The notes under the pieces were generated by a model. It was not told the DNA's origin and searched no databases. It worked only from the letters and a program-made list of their open reading frames with translations. This document shows positions 1 to 7,689 of a stretch of DNA of 64,000 nucleotides, piece after piece (the stretch's first letter is position 1; every line of letters begins with the position of its first letter). Location of the stretch: NCBI GenBank assembly GCA_964465015.1, contig CAYXHP010000072.1, positions 1 through 64,000 on the forward strand. The letters are read 5' to 3'. Source of the DNA: Humimonas sp964465015 (GTDB lineage Bacteria > Gemmatimonadota > Gemmatimonadetes > Palauibacterales > Palauibacteraceae). The translations under genes and the position numbers were made by a program.

Positions 1-21
1 CCGGCCGCCGGGGCCGCGACC

Positions 22-606
22 TCAGGCGGCCGGCCGGCAGTCTCCCTCCGGGCCGGTCCCGCCGGCCAGGCTCTCGGAGAGGTGCCGCCGGGCGGACCAG
101 AGCTGGCTCTTGGAGGTGCCCCTCGTCGTGCCCATCCGCTCGGCGATCTCGGCGTGTGTGTAACCGGCCGCGTGGAGCAGCAGGACGCGACGCATGCCCG
201 GCGGCAGGTCGCGCACGGCCCGCAGGAGCCGGCCGCGGAGCAGCGGCGTGGCGGGGGGCGCCGCCGCGTGACAGGGCTCGGGCAGCGGGCGGTGGATCCG
301 GGCCCAGCGCTGGCGTCGTCGCTGGACGTTGCGGGCCGCGTTGACGGCGATGCGGTGGATCCACGTGCCGAAGGAAGCGTCGCCGCGGAACCCCGGCAGC
401 GCCCGCAGGGCGCGCACCCAGGCCTCCTGCGCCGCGTCCTCGGCGAGCGCCGCGCAGCGCAGCCGGCTGCGCGTGACGGCGAGCACTCGATCGGCGTGCC
501 GATCGTAGAGCTCCTGGCGCGCCCACTCCTCGCCCCGGCGCGCGGCGGCGAGGAGGTCGCTCTCACGGACCGTGGAGGTGGCCCTGCGGGCGCCGGACCC
601 GCTCAC
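22..606 (-). CDS. ECF-type RNA polymerase sigma factor
   Basis: This 194-residue protein is an extracytoplasmic-function sigma factor. Region 2 lies at about residues 10-95 (ELYDRHADRVLAV, then AEDAAQEAWVRAL and FGTWIHRIAVNAARN), and region 4 is the C-terminal helix-turn-helix (DLPPGMRRVLLLHAAGYTHAEIAERMGT is its core, cited here by residues 128-155). The GTG start at 604-606 overlaps the TGA stop of the upstream HEAT-repeat gene in the arrangement GTGA; a second GTG one codon earlier (607-609) is equally possible. The coupling implies co-transcription from the BlaI-type promoter near 2200-2240. No anti-sigma gene is adjacent, so the HEAT-repeat partner may take part in its control; that is inference. 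Confidence 0.9.
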   Translation of the reverse strand: MSGSGARRATSTVRESDLLAAARRGEEWARQELYDRHADRVLAVTRSRLRCAALAEDAAQEAWVRALRALPGFRGDASFGTWIHRIAVNAARNVQRRRQRWARIHRPLPEPCHAAAPPATPLLRGRLLRAVRDLPPGMRRVLLLHAAGYTHAEIAERMGTTRGTSKSQLWSARRHLSESLAGGTGPEGDCRPAA

Positions 607-2171
607 CACGGGAAGGGACGGGGAGCGGGCATCGGCCACGGCCAGGGCCAGGGGCCGGCGTGCCCTCCGCCCAGCCCTCGCACCGCCATCTCCCGCACCC
701 TGGCATCGGGGTTCTTGAGGACCTGGAGCAGCGCGTCGCGGGCGGCCTCGTGGTCCATGCTCCCGAGCGCCCACAGCGCGGCCTTCCGGACCTCCGGATC
801 CGGGTCGTCCAGCGCCTTCTTGAGGCCCGGCACGGCCGCGACGTCCCCGATCCGGCCGAGGGCCCAGGCCACCGTCTTCCGAACCCCGGCGGCGCTGTCT
901 CCGAGGGCCGTGATCAGCTCCTTCGGAGCCACGTGCGGCTCGATCTCGCCCAGCGCCCAGGCCACGCGCTTCCGGACCTCGGCGTCGGCGTCCCCGAGCG
1001 CGCTCGCCAGCGGTGCGACGGCGTCGTCGCTCTCCAGCTGGCCCAGGGCCCACGCCGCCGTCCGCCGCACCTCGGCGTCCTGGTCCTTCAACGCGGCCGA
1101 CAGGGGTGCCGCGGTCGAGCGGTCCTCGATCTCTCCGAGGGCCCACGCGGCGCGCCGGCGCACGTGAGCCGACCGATCCTGGCGCAGCACGCGAGCGAGC
1201 GTGCCCACGGCCGACTTCGACTCGATCTCTCCCAGCGCCCAGACCGCCATCTCCCGGACGCGCTCGTCCTGGTCGCCGGTCGCCTTCTCCAGCGCCGACG
1301 CGGCCTCGTCCGACTCGATCTGACCCAGGGCCCAGGCACTCACGCGACGCACCCTCGGAGACCGGTCGCCGAGGGCGGCGGACAGCGCCGGCACGGCGGC
1401 GCGGCTCGAGATGCGCCCCAGGGCCTGAGCCGCAGCCACCCGCACCTCGTCGGAGGAATCGCTGCGCAGGAGCCCCGCGAGAGCGGCCACCGCCGTCGTG
1501 TCCTCGAGGCGCCCGAGCGCGGTCGCGGCCTGCGCGCGCACGCGAGAGATGTCGTCGCCCAGGGCTCGCTCCAGCGCTCCGCCCGCCGCCCGGTCGCCGA
1601 TCGCGCCCAGCGCCCACGCCGCGGCTTCCCGCACACCGGCATCGGAGTCACTCAGCGACGCGGAGAGCGGGTGGACGGCGCCGTGGCTGTCTCCGAGCCC
1701 CAGGCCCACGGCGGCCTGCGCCCGGGTCGTCGCCGCATCGGAGCGGAGGGCCGCCAGGAGGCCCTCCGAGGCGGCCGGCGCGTCCGAGCGCGCCAGGAGC
1801 CGAACCGCGATCCCCCGCGCGCACCCATCCGACCCGCGCAGGCCCTCGAGCAGCACGGGTACGGCATCGGCCTCCACCCGGTCGTCCAGCGCCCAGCGGG
1901 CCGCCTCGGCGGCCTCCCCCGTCGCGGAGGTGGGCGGCGACCAGCCCCATCCGCCGCGGCCGTCCACCGCGCGCTCGGCCAGCGCGCAGAGGACGGGCGA
2001 GGCGCCCCGCGCCGACGCCAGGACCGCACGCGCCTGGGCCGCCCCACTCGCGGCTGCGGCCGGAGCCGGGTCCAGGTGCGCGCTTCTCCGGGGGGCTCCG
2101 ATCAGCGAGACCGCCACCGCGGCGATGGCGGCGCAGCATCCTCCGATTCCCATGGCCGTTCTCCTCGTCAT
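603..2171 (-). CDS. Exported HEAT-repeat protein with Trp-Pro C-terminal tail
   Basis: The protein has about 522 residues. It begins with a signal peptide or membrane anchor (TAMGIGGCCAAIAAVAVSLI) and continues as about twelve 31-residue HEAT repeats, each with the core VR..AAWALG. It ends in a GPWPWPWP tail rich in Trp and Pro. HEAT arrays are protein-binding solenoids, so a periplasmic scaffold or sensor role is likely. ATG 2169-2171 is preferred over an ATG at 2204 because the latter lies inside the operator dyad. The stop overlaps the start of the ECF sigma gene. The repeats closely resemble those of the M56 peptidase encoded at 2301-4592, and the tail is shared, which suggests that the two proteins interact or arose by duplication. 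Confidence 0.85.
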   Translation of the reverse strand: MTRRTAMGIGGCCAAIAAVAVSLIGAPRRSAHLDPAPAAAASGAAQARAVLASARGASPVLCALAERAVDGRGGWGWSPPTSATGEAAEAARWALDDRVEADAVPVLLEGLRGSDGCARGIAVRLLARSDAPAASEGLLAALRSDAATTRAQAAVGLGLGDSHGAVHPLSASLSDSDAGVREAAAWALGAIGDRAAGGALERALGDDISRVRAQAATALGRLEDTTAVAALAGLLRSDSSDEVRVAAAQALGRISSRAAVPALSAALGDRSPRVRRVSAWALGQIESDEAASALEKATGDQDERVREMAVWALGEIESKSAVGTLARVLRQDRSAHVRRRAAWALGEIEDRSTAAPLSAALKDQDAEVRRTAAWALGQLESDDAVAPLASALGDADAEVRKRVAWALGEIEPHVAPKELITALGDSAAGVRKTVAWALGRIGDVAAVPGLKKALDDPDPEVRKAALWALGSMDHEAARDALLQVLKNPDARVREMAVRGLGGGHAGPWPWPWPMPAPRPFPW

Positions 2172-2197
2172 GACGCCGTTCCGGGTGTGCTGGAAAA

Positions 2198-2227
2198 TTA
2201 GCATACCGATGTGCTAATATTTTAGCA
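2198..2227. promoter_or_regulatory. BlaI-type operator of the HEAT/sigma operon
   Basis: The dyad TGCTAA-TATT-TTAGCA occupies 2212-2227. A further TTAGCA half-site at 2198-2203 forms a second dyad with 2212-2217 (8-base spacer). On the minus strand a perfect TTGACA lies just upstream (2239-2244), so the dyad sits over the expected -10 region. The same TGCTAA-N4-TTAGCA motif precedes the blaI-like gene at 5001-5016. BlaI-family dimers bind short dyads of this kind, so this is the likely binding site; binding itself is inferred. Confidence 0.75.
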
Positions 2228-2300
2228 TAACGGATCGGTGTCAAGGCCCCGGCGGAGGACTACCGGCTGTGGGGGTTGGCAGCTTCGGAGAAGCGCCCGG

Positions 2301-4592
2301 TCAGCGAGGCCGCGGCTGCGGCCAGGGCCACGGCCACGGACTCGAGTGGGCGCCGGCCAGCGCCCGCACGGCGCGGGCGCGGACGTCCGGGTCCCGCGAA
2401 TCCAGCCCGCGGACGAGAAGGCCGCGCGCCCGGTCGCTGTCCAGGCGGCCGAGCGCCCACACGGCGGCGTGCCGCACGTCGGCGGCGCTGTCGGCCAGGA
2501 GGGAGCCGAGCGACGGCGCGGCGGCGGTGTCCTCGATCTGGCCCAGAGCCCAGGCGGCGCGGAGCCGCACCGTGGCCGACAGATCCCCGAGCGCGTGCAC
2601 GAGCGCGGCAGGCGCGCTCGCGGGCTCGATGCTACCCAGCGCCCACGCGGCGCTCCCCCGCACGTCCGCCGAGGAGTCGGAGAGCGCGGAGGCGAGGGCC
2701 GTGACCGCACCGGGGTCCTCGATCTCGCCCAGCGCCCAGACCGCCGTCACCCGCACCCGGGTCACAGGGTCTCGGCGCGCCGCGTCGGCGAGCGCGGAGG
2801 TGGCGTCCTTGCTCTGGATCTCGCCCAGCGCCCAGGCGCACATCTCCCTCACCCGCGGAGAGTCGTCCGACCGGAGCCGTGCCGCGAGCGCCGGGACGGC
2901 CGACGTCGCCTCGCGCTCGCCCAGGGCCCAGGCCGCGTTCATGCGCACGTCCGCCGAGGAGTCGTCGAGCACATGGATGAGCGCCGTGACGACGCTCGCC
3001 TCGGCCGAGTCCGGCCGGGGCGCGGACGCGTGCAAGGCTTGCCGGAGGGCATCCCCGAGCCAGCCGACGACCGCGGCGCCCGGCGTGCCGGAACCGGCGG
3101 AGGTGTGCGTCGAGGTCGTCGACGACGACGACTTGTGGCTCGACTCCCTCATCGACTCGTGGAACGTGGTCGAGGTCCGCGTGTGCTCCGGCGAGCGGCC
3201 CGTGACCGGTAGATCGCCGCGCGAAGCCCTCGCCGAGTCCCGCGCCCGCGCATCCGGCCCCGCCTTGCGCTCGGCGGCGGACGCCGTGCCGGCGTCGGGC
3301 CGGCGGGTGGTCGGTCGGGCCGGTTCGGCGGTGGCCGCGATCGAGTCAGCGGGCGCGGGCCGCACCGGCCCGGGCGCCGCGGGTCCGAGCGCCGCCACCG
3401 GCACGATCGCGCCGAGCGCCAATCCCGCCAGGGCCGCGGCGTGCGACCGAGACGGGCCGTGCCGGCGCGCCCCCGCCTCCAGGATGGCCAGCATGCGACC
3501 CTCGAACTCCCGCCGCTGGGCCATCGGCACCGCGACGGCCGGCGTCGCCGAGCGACCCGCTCGGCACACGATCCTCAGGAGGTGATCGGCGTACTCGGAG
3601 GCGCGCGTCCCCGTGGTCAGAACCATGTCGTCGGCGGCCCGTTCGCTCTCGGCTCGCAGGCGCCGAGCGGCCATCCACACGAGCGGATGGAACCAGTACA
3701 GGGCGCACGCGATCCTGCCGAGCACGTTCATCACCAGGTCCAGTCGCCGCACGTGCGCGAGCTCGTGCAGGAGGACGGCGCGGCGCCGGCGGTCGTCCCA
3801 ATCCGAGGCGCTCCGCGGGAGGACCACCGAGCGGCGCACCAGCCCGCACACGAAGGGCATGGGCAGCCGGTCGCTCATCAGGAGCGCCGGCGCCCGGGCC
3901 AGGCCGAGCCGGTCCGCCGTCTCGTAGAACGGACGGGTCCAGTCGCTCGACTCGAGCGGACGCGCCCGCTCGACGATGCCGCGGACAACCCACACGCCGG
4001 CCACGAGCCGCGCGAGCACCGCGACGGCGCCGAGGGCCCACAGGCCCGCCAGGAGCGGCAGCCAGGGGATGCCGTCCCTCTCCCCCGATCGGTCGATCGG
4101 CGGGGTCGATTCCACCGACCCCAACCTCTCGCCCGACGAGCGGAGCGTGCCACCCGCGCCCGGATCCTCTCCGTCGGCCGTCGCGGCCGAGATCCGGCGC
4201 GCCGGCGTCGAGGAGATCGCACTCCGCGGGGCTGCACCGCGCGCCAGGCTCGGGTCGATCCGCGAGGCGGCCCCGGCCGGACGGGCCGCGCCGGAGCTGT
4301 GCGCCGCGGCGTTCCGAGCCGCCGAGCCGTCGGCGCTCGTCTCCACCGAGCTCGTCCGCACCGCGGGCACCGGCAGCACGCCGATCCGCCATGGCACCGC
4401 CGCCGAAACCAGCGGCAGCGCGAGGATGCCGGCGATCGCCGCGCTCCACACCAGGTGCCGGAGCGCCGCGGAGGCCCGTCGCAGGCACGCCGTCACCCCG
4501 AAGGCCACCATGAGCAGCGCCGTACCCTTCAGCACCATCCCCGCCACCATCCAGGCGCCGCCCTCCCGGAACCACGTCACGAGCACGTCCAT
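2301..4592 (-). CDS. BlaR1/MecR1-type M56 metallopeptidase with C-terminal HEAT repeats
   Basis: This 763-residue membrane protein has the BlaR1 fold: N-terminal transmembrane segments (about 13-35 and 45-66), another at 177-203, the zinc protease motif HELAH at 276-280 with downstream ESERAADD (about 315-322), and a last transmembrane segment near 385-404. In classical BlaR1 the part beyond that segment is a penicillin-binding sensor. Here it is a low-complexity Ser/Thr/Arg linker (about 410-505) followed by seven 31-residue HEAT repeats (about 530-745) with the VR..AAWALG signature, and a PWPWPWPQP tail. The gene follows the BlaI-like gene with only 2 bases between stop and start. By analogy the protease would inactivate the repressor when the HEAT domain senses a signal; the signal is unknown. 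Confidence 0.9.
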   Translation of the reverse strand: MDVLVTWFREGGAWMVAGMVLKGTALLMVAFGVTACLRRASAALRHLVWSAAIAGILALPLVSAAVPWRIGVLPVPAVRTSSVETSADGSAARNAAAHSSGAARPAGAASRIDPSLARGAAPRSAISSTPARRISAATADGEDPGAGGTLRSSGERLGSVESTPPIDRSGERDGIPWLPLLAGLWALGAVAVLARLVAGVWVVRGIVERARPLESSDWTRPFYETADRLGLARAPALLMSDRLPMPFVCGLVRRSVVLPRSASDWDDRRRRAVLLHELAHVRRLDLVMNVLGRIACALYWFHPLVWMAARRLRAESERAADDMVLTTGTRASEYADHLLRIVCRAGRSATPAVAVPMAQRREFEGRMLAILEAGARRHGPSRSHAAALAGLALGAIVPVAALGPAAPGPVRPAPADSIAATAEPARPTTRRPDAGTASAAERKAGPDARARDSARASRGDLPVTGRSPEHTRTSTTFHESMRESSHKSSSSTTSTHTSAGSGTPGAAVVGWLGDALRQALHASAPRPDSAEASVVTALIHVLDDSSADVRMNAAWALGEREATSAVPALAARLRSDDSPRVREMCAWALGEIQSKDATSALADAARRDPVTRVRVTAVWALGEIEDPGAVTALASALSDSSADVRGSAAWALGSIEPASAPAALVHALGDLSATVRLRAAWALGQIEDTAAAPSLGSLLADSAADVRHAAVWALGRLDSDRARGLLVRGLDSRDPDVRARAVRALAGAHSSPWPWPWPQPRPR

Positions 4593-4594
4593 GC

Positions 4595-4981
4595 CTAGCG
4601 ACCCTCCCGGCCGGCCCGGCGGATCTCCCGCGCCAGCCGCCCGATCTGCTCTTCGGTGAGGTCCATGTCGGACTTACGGAGGAGCGCCGCGAGCGCGTCC
4701 TCCGCCGAGCCGTCGAAGAACGTCTCCACGAGGTGATCGAGGGCGGCGCTCCTGGCGCGCTCGCGCTCGACCGAGGGAGCGTACACGTAGCGCGGCCCAT
4801 CCTCGGTGTGGGAGGCGTGGCCCTTCTCCTCGAGGATCCGGAGCGTGGCGCGCACGGCCGAATAGCTCGGGGGATCGGGGATCTCCTCCATGACCTCCGC
4901 CACCGTGGCCTCACCCCGCCGATACAGGGCGTCCATGATCTGCCGCTCCCGGCGGCTGAGCGCGGTGCGTACGTCCTTCAT
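4595..4981 (-). CDS. BlaI/MecI/CopY-family transcriptional repressor
   Basis: The protein has 128 residues, a typical length for the family. A winged helix-turn-helix fills residues 5-75 (LSRRERQIMDALYRRGEATVAEVMEEI is its start, cited by residues 8-34; SYSAVRATLRILEEKGH holds the recognition helix). The C-terminal part (about 80-128) should form the dimerisation helices that M56 partners cleave. It is followed at once by the M56 gene. The dyad at 5001-5016 lies 20 bases upstream of its ATG, which indicates autoregulation, and the identical motif before the HEAT/sigma operon suggests it controls that operon too. Nothing nearby encodes a beta-lactamase, so resistance to beta-lactams is not implied. 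Confidence 0.92.
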   Translation of the reverse strand: MKDVRTALSRRERQIMDALYRRGEATVAEVMEEIPDPPSYSAVRATLRILEEKGHASHTEDGPRYVYAPSVERERARSAALDHLVETFFDGSAEDALAALLRKSDMDLTEEQIGRLAREIRRAGREGR

Positions 4982-5000
4982 CCGACTCCTCGCGGGTGGA

Positions 5001-5016
5001 TGCTAAAAAGTTAGCA
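5001..5016. promoter_or_regulatory. BlaI-type operator of the repressor/M56 operon
   Basis: TGCTAA-AAAG-TTAGCA is a perfect 6+6 inverted repeat with a 4-base spacer, 20 bases upstream of the repressor start. It is one of the few AT-rich stretches in the region. It matches the dyad at 2212-2227 in both half-sites and spacing. A minus-strand TTGACG at 5042-5047 could be the -35 element. Repressor binding is inferred from position and from family knowledge. Confidence 0.75.
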
Positions 5017-5132
5017 TAAGGGTAGCGCGAGGGTGCGGTATCGTCAAGGTCCCGAACCGGGGGCCTTCCCCGGCGCCGCAGTGACCGGGGCCTCGGGGCC
5101 GAGGTCGGACCGCGCCGGTGGTCGAGTCGAGA

Positions 5133-5567
5133 TCAGGCCGGAGGACGCCTCGTGGAAGGGTAGTCCACGATGTTGGACCACTCCGAGGCATCCGAGCGTG
5201 CCACCACGGCCACCACCGGCTCGGAGTCGCTCAGGTTCAGGACTTCGTGGGGAACGCCCGGCTGAATGAAGATGAAGTCGCCGGGACCGTTCTCCATCGA
5301 GCTCGCCAGGTCCTCACCGTACTCGTGCCGCACGCGTCCCTCGAGGATGAAGAGCATGACCTCGAAGTCCACGTGGACGTGAGCGTACGCCACCGCTCCG
5401 GGCGGCACCGTGGCGACGTTCATGGAGAGCCGCTTCGCTCCCACGTTCTTGGCCGAGAGCCCCGTCCGGTAACGGATCCCGTTCCAGCCGCGGTGGACGC
5501 CGGGGTTGCGGATGCACAGGATCCCGCCACCATCTTCCACGGCTCGGGTCAGGTCCTCGTGGTCCAT
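5133..5567 (-). CDS. Small cupin-domain protein
   Basis: The 144-residue protein is a single-domain cupin. The metal-binding motif is visible as HVHVDFEVMLFILEG (His, His and Glu ligands) in the first half and PGVPHEVLN (His ligand) in the second. ATG 5565-5567 is chosen because GAGGGA sits just upstream; an in-frame ATG further upstream at 5630 would overlap the divergent protease gene. Single-domain cupins of this kind include sugar-binding, dioxygenase and isomerase proteins, and nothing here tells which. The gene is divergent from the protease gene that starts near 5609. Confidence 0.8.
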   Translation of the reverse strand: MDHEDLTRAVEDGGGILCIRNPGVHRGWNGIRYRTGLSAKNVGAKRLSMNVATVPPGAVAYAHVHVDFEVMLFILEGRVRHEYGEDLASSMENGPGDFIFIQPGVPHEVLNLSDSEPVVAVVARSDASEWSNIVDYPSTRRPPA

Positions 5568-5608
5568 GGTTCCCTCGCGGAGTGGCCGGGGTGAGGTCGG
5601 ACGTCGAG

Positions 5609-6946
5609 ATGGGACGCTACGCCGCCACATCGCCGGGAGGCAAGCGGGCCGCGCTGCTCGCGGCCCTCGTGATGGCCTGCGGAGCGCTGGCCGATTGTGC
5701 CGCGACCGCGCCCTCCCACCCCGCCTCCTCCCGCCCGGCTTCCTCTCCCCTGCCGGACTCCGTGCGCGCCGAGCTCCTGGACCTCCGCAGGCGGCACGAC
5801 TTCTTCCGTCTCCGTGACCGGATCGCCGACCTCGCAGAGCCGGCGGGCCCGTGGGGCCTCCTGCTCCGGGCCGAGGTGGTGAGCGCCTTCGGCGACGAAG
5901 CCGCCTCCGACTCGCTCCTGGACCGCCTGGCCGCCCGCTACGGGAGTCATCCCGACTCGGTCACCTTCACCGCGCTGGGGCTGCGCTACCGCAACGACGT
6001 GAGGCTCTATCACTTCGCCGACGCCCTCTCCGACGCCGACGCCCTCCGGGCCTCCCCCCTGTCCGACTCGGCCACCCTCAGCGAGCTGGGGATCCGAAGC
6101 GACCTCCCCTTCCTGCGGGCGCTACGGGACGCGCCTGCTCAGACGGTCGAAGTGCGCGCCGACACGGTCCTCCCGCTCTGGAACGACGAAGTACCGGTCA
6201 CGATCGACGGCGAGTACCGTCACTACGCCTTCGACAGTGGAGCCAACTTCTCGGCCCTCATCCGCTCGGAGGCCCGGAAGCTCGGTCTGGAGATCCAGCC
6301 CACCGGGGGCAAGATCGGGAGCTCGACCGACCTCGACGTCGCGGCCGACGTCGCGGTCGCGAACCGGGTGGAGGTGGGAGGGACCATCCTCCGGCACGTC
6401 GTCTTCCTCGTCCTCCCGGACTCGGCCCTCACCTTTCCGGGAGGTATCCAGATCCGGGGCCTGCTGGGCTTCCCCGTCTTGAGAGCGCTCGGGGCGGTGG
6501 GCTTCCGGCGCGACGGGACGCTGAGGGTGGGACCCCGTCGCGTCGCGGCCCACCCGTACACCATGGCGCTCGAGGAGTACACGCTCTTCGCACCCGTGGT
6601 CGTGGCGGGCGACACGGTCTCGTGCCACCTGGACACGGGCTCGGGCACGACGGACTTCTACCAGTCGTTCTACCGCACCCATCGGCGCTGGGTGGACAGC
6701 GCCGGCACACCCGACTCCGTGGAGACCGGTGGGGCGGGTGGGATGCGGCGCTTCCGCGTGGTCCGGGTCCCGAACGCCACGCTCCTGGTGGCCGGCAGGC
6801 ACGTCAGGCTGAAGCGGCTGAACGTGTACACCTCCCCCGTTCGGCCCCGGAGCCGGGACGCCTGTCTCCTCGGACGCGACGCCCTGGGCCAGTTCGACGA
6901 GTACGTGCTCGACTTCGAGCACATGGCCCTGGAGCTGGGAGGCTAG
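5609..6946 (+). CDS. Retropepsin-like aspartic protease, two catalytic repeats in one chain
   Basis: The predicted lipoprotein or exported protein (445 residues) starts with a hydrophobic segment (AALLAALVMACGALADC). It then carries two aspartyl-protease half-domains: FDSGANFSAL (DSG at 209-211) followed by the psi-loop-like LLGFPVL, and LDTGSGTTDFY (DTG at 342-344) followed by LLGRDAL. Retropepsin-type bacterial proteins normally have one motif per chain and dimerise; here both halves are in one polypeptide, as in pepsins. The start is uncertain: ATG 5609 gives a clean signal sequence, while an upstream start at 5582 lies close to the divergent cupin gene. Substrate unknown. Confidence 0.8.
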   Translation: MGRYAATSPGGKRAALLAALVMACGALADCAATAPSHPASSRPASSPLPDSVRAELLDLRRRHDFFRLRDRIADLAEPAGPWGLLLRAEVVSAFGDEAASDSLLDRLAARYGSHPDSVTFTALGLRYRNDVRLYHFADALSDADALRASPLSDSATLSELGIRSDLPFLRALRDAPAQTVEVRADTVLPLWNDEVPVTIDGEYRHYAFDSGANFSALIRSEARKLGLEIQPTGGKIGSSTDLDVAADVAVANRVEVGGTILRHVVFLVLPDSALTFPGGIQIRGLLGFPVLRALGAVGFRRDGTLRVGPRRVAAHPYTMALEEYTLFAPVVVAGDTVSCHLDTGSGTTDFYQSFYRTHRRWVDSAGTPDSVETGGAGGMRRFRVVRVPNATLLVAGRHVRLKRLNVYTSPVRPRSRDACLLGRDALGQFDEYVLDFEHMALELGG

Positions 6947-7074
6947 ACGGCGAGGCCGTTCCCTGCCGCCGCGCCGGGGCTATCTTTCACGCGCGCCGCG
7001 CTCGGCGGGTCGATGGCACGGATGCGCCCGGATACCCGGCCCTGCTCCTCGTCGAGAAAGGTCCGAAGGGAGCC

Positions 7075-7620
7075 ATGTCGATCTTCACGAATGCCGCCGC
7101 GAGCACCGCGGAAGAGACCGATGCCTACATCGCCGCCATCCTGGACCTCCTGGGAGACCGCGACCCGCTGGAGGTGCTGGCCGAAACGCCCGCCGCGCTG
7201 CGCCGCCTGGTGGCCTCGGTCCCGGCCGCGGCTCTCCTGGTGCCCGAAGCCCGGGGCAAGTGGTCGATCCGCCACGTGCTCCGGCACCTGGCCGACTCCG
7301 AGATCGTGTGGGGATGGCGCCTGCGGGTGGTGCTGGCCCAGAACCGACCGTCTCTCACCGGCTGGGACCAGGACGCCTGGGCGGATCGGCTCCACTACGA
7401 GGAGGCGGACGCCGCCGAGGCCCTGGAGGAGTTCGAGACGCTCCGCCGGGGCCACCTCCGCCTCCTCGGCGCCATGGCGCCCGAAGACCTGGAGCGGATC
7501 GGGCTCCACGCAGAGCGTGGCGAGGAGAGCGTGGGGCGCATGCTCCACCTGTACGCCGGGCACGACCTGGTGCACCTTCGGCAGGGCGACAGGATCCGCG
7601 CGGCGGTGAACGTGGCGTAG
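7075..7620 (+). CDS. DinB-family protein (YfiT/DinB-like putative metal enzyme)
   Basis: The 181-residue protein is a four-helix-bundle DinB-like protein. Three spaced histidines expected to bind a metal are present: KWSIRHVLRHLADSE in the first third and HLYAGHDLVHLRQGD near the C-terminus. The family includes thiol-dependent S-transferases and damage-inducible proteins of unknown reaction. The ATG at 7075 has AGGGAG a few bases upstream. It is followed by an OsmC gene on the same strand about 70 bases downstream, and the two could share a transcript. A second, more distant DinB paralog lies at 36894. Confidence 0.85.
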   Translation: MSIFTNAAASTAEETDAYIAAILDLLGDRDPLEVLAETPAALRRLVASVPAAALLVPEARGKWSIRHVLRHLADSEIVWGWRLRVVLAQNRPSLTGWDQDAWADRLHYEEADAAEALEEFETLRRGHLRLLGAMAPEDLERIGLHAERGEESVGRMLHLYAGHDLVHLRQGDRIRAAVNVA

Positions 7621-7689
7621 CGGTCGTGAGACCGAGGAGGCGCAGGACCTTCGACCAGGCGGACCACGAACCCGAGGCACGGAGAGTCC

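Noticed and set aside
82..3585. Several plus-strand open frames opposite the HEAT and M56 genes.
   Set aside because: They mirror the repetitive HEAT codons and have no start signal or domain; the minus-strand genes have clear motifs.
2301..4981. A beta-lactam resistance operon.
   Set aside because: No beta-lactamase or penicillin-binding sensor domain is present, so only the regulator architecture is shared with bla systems.
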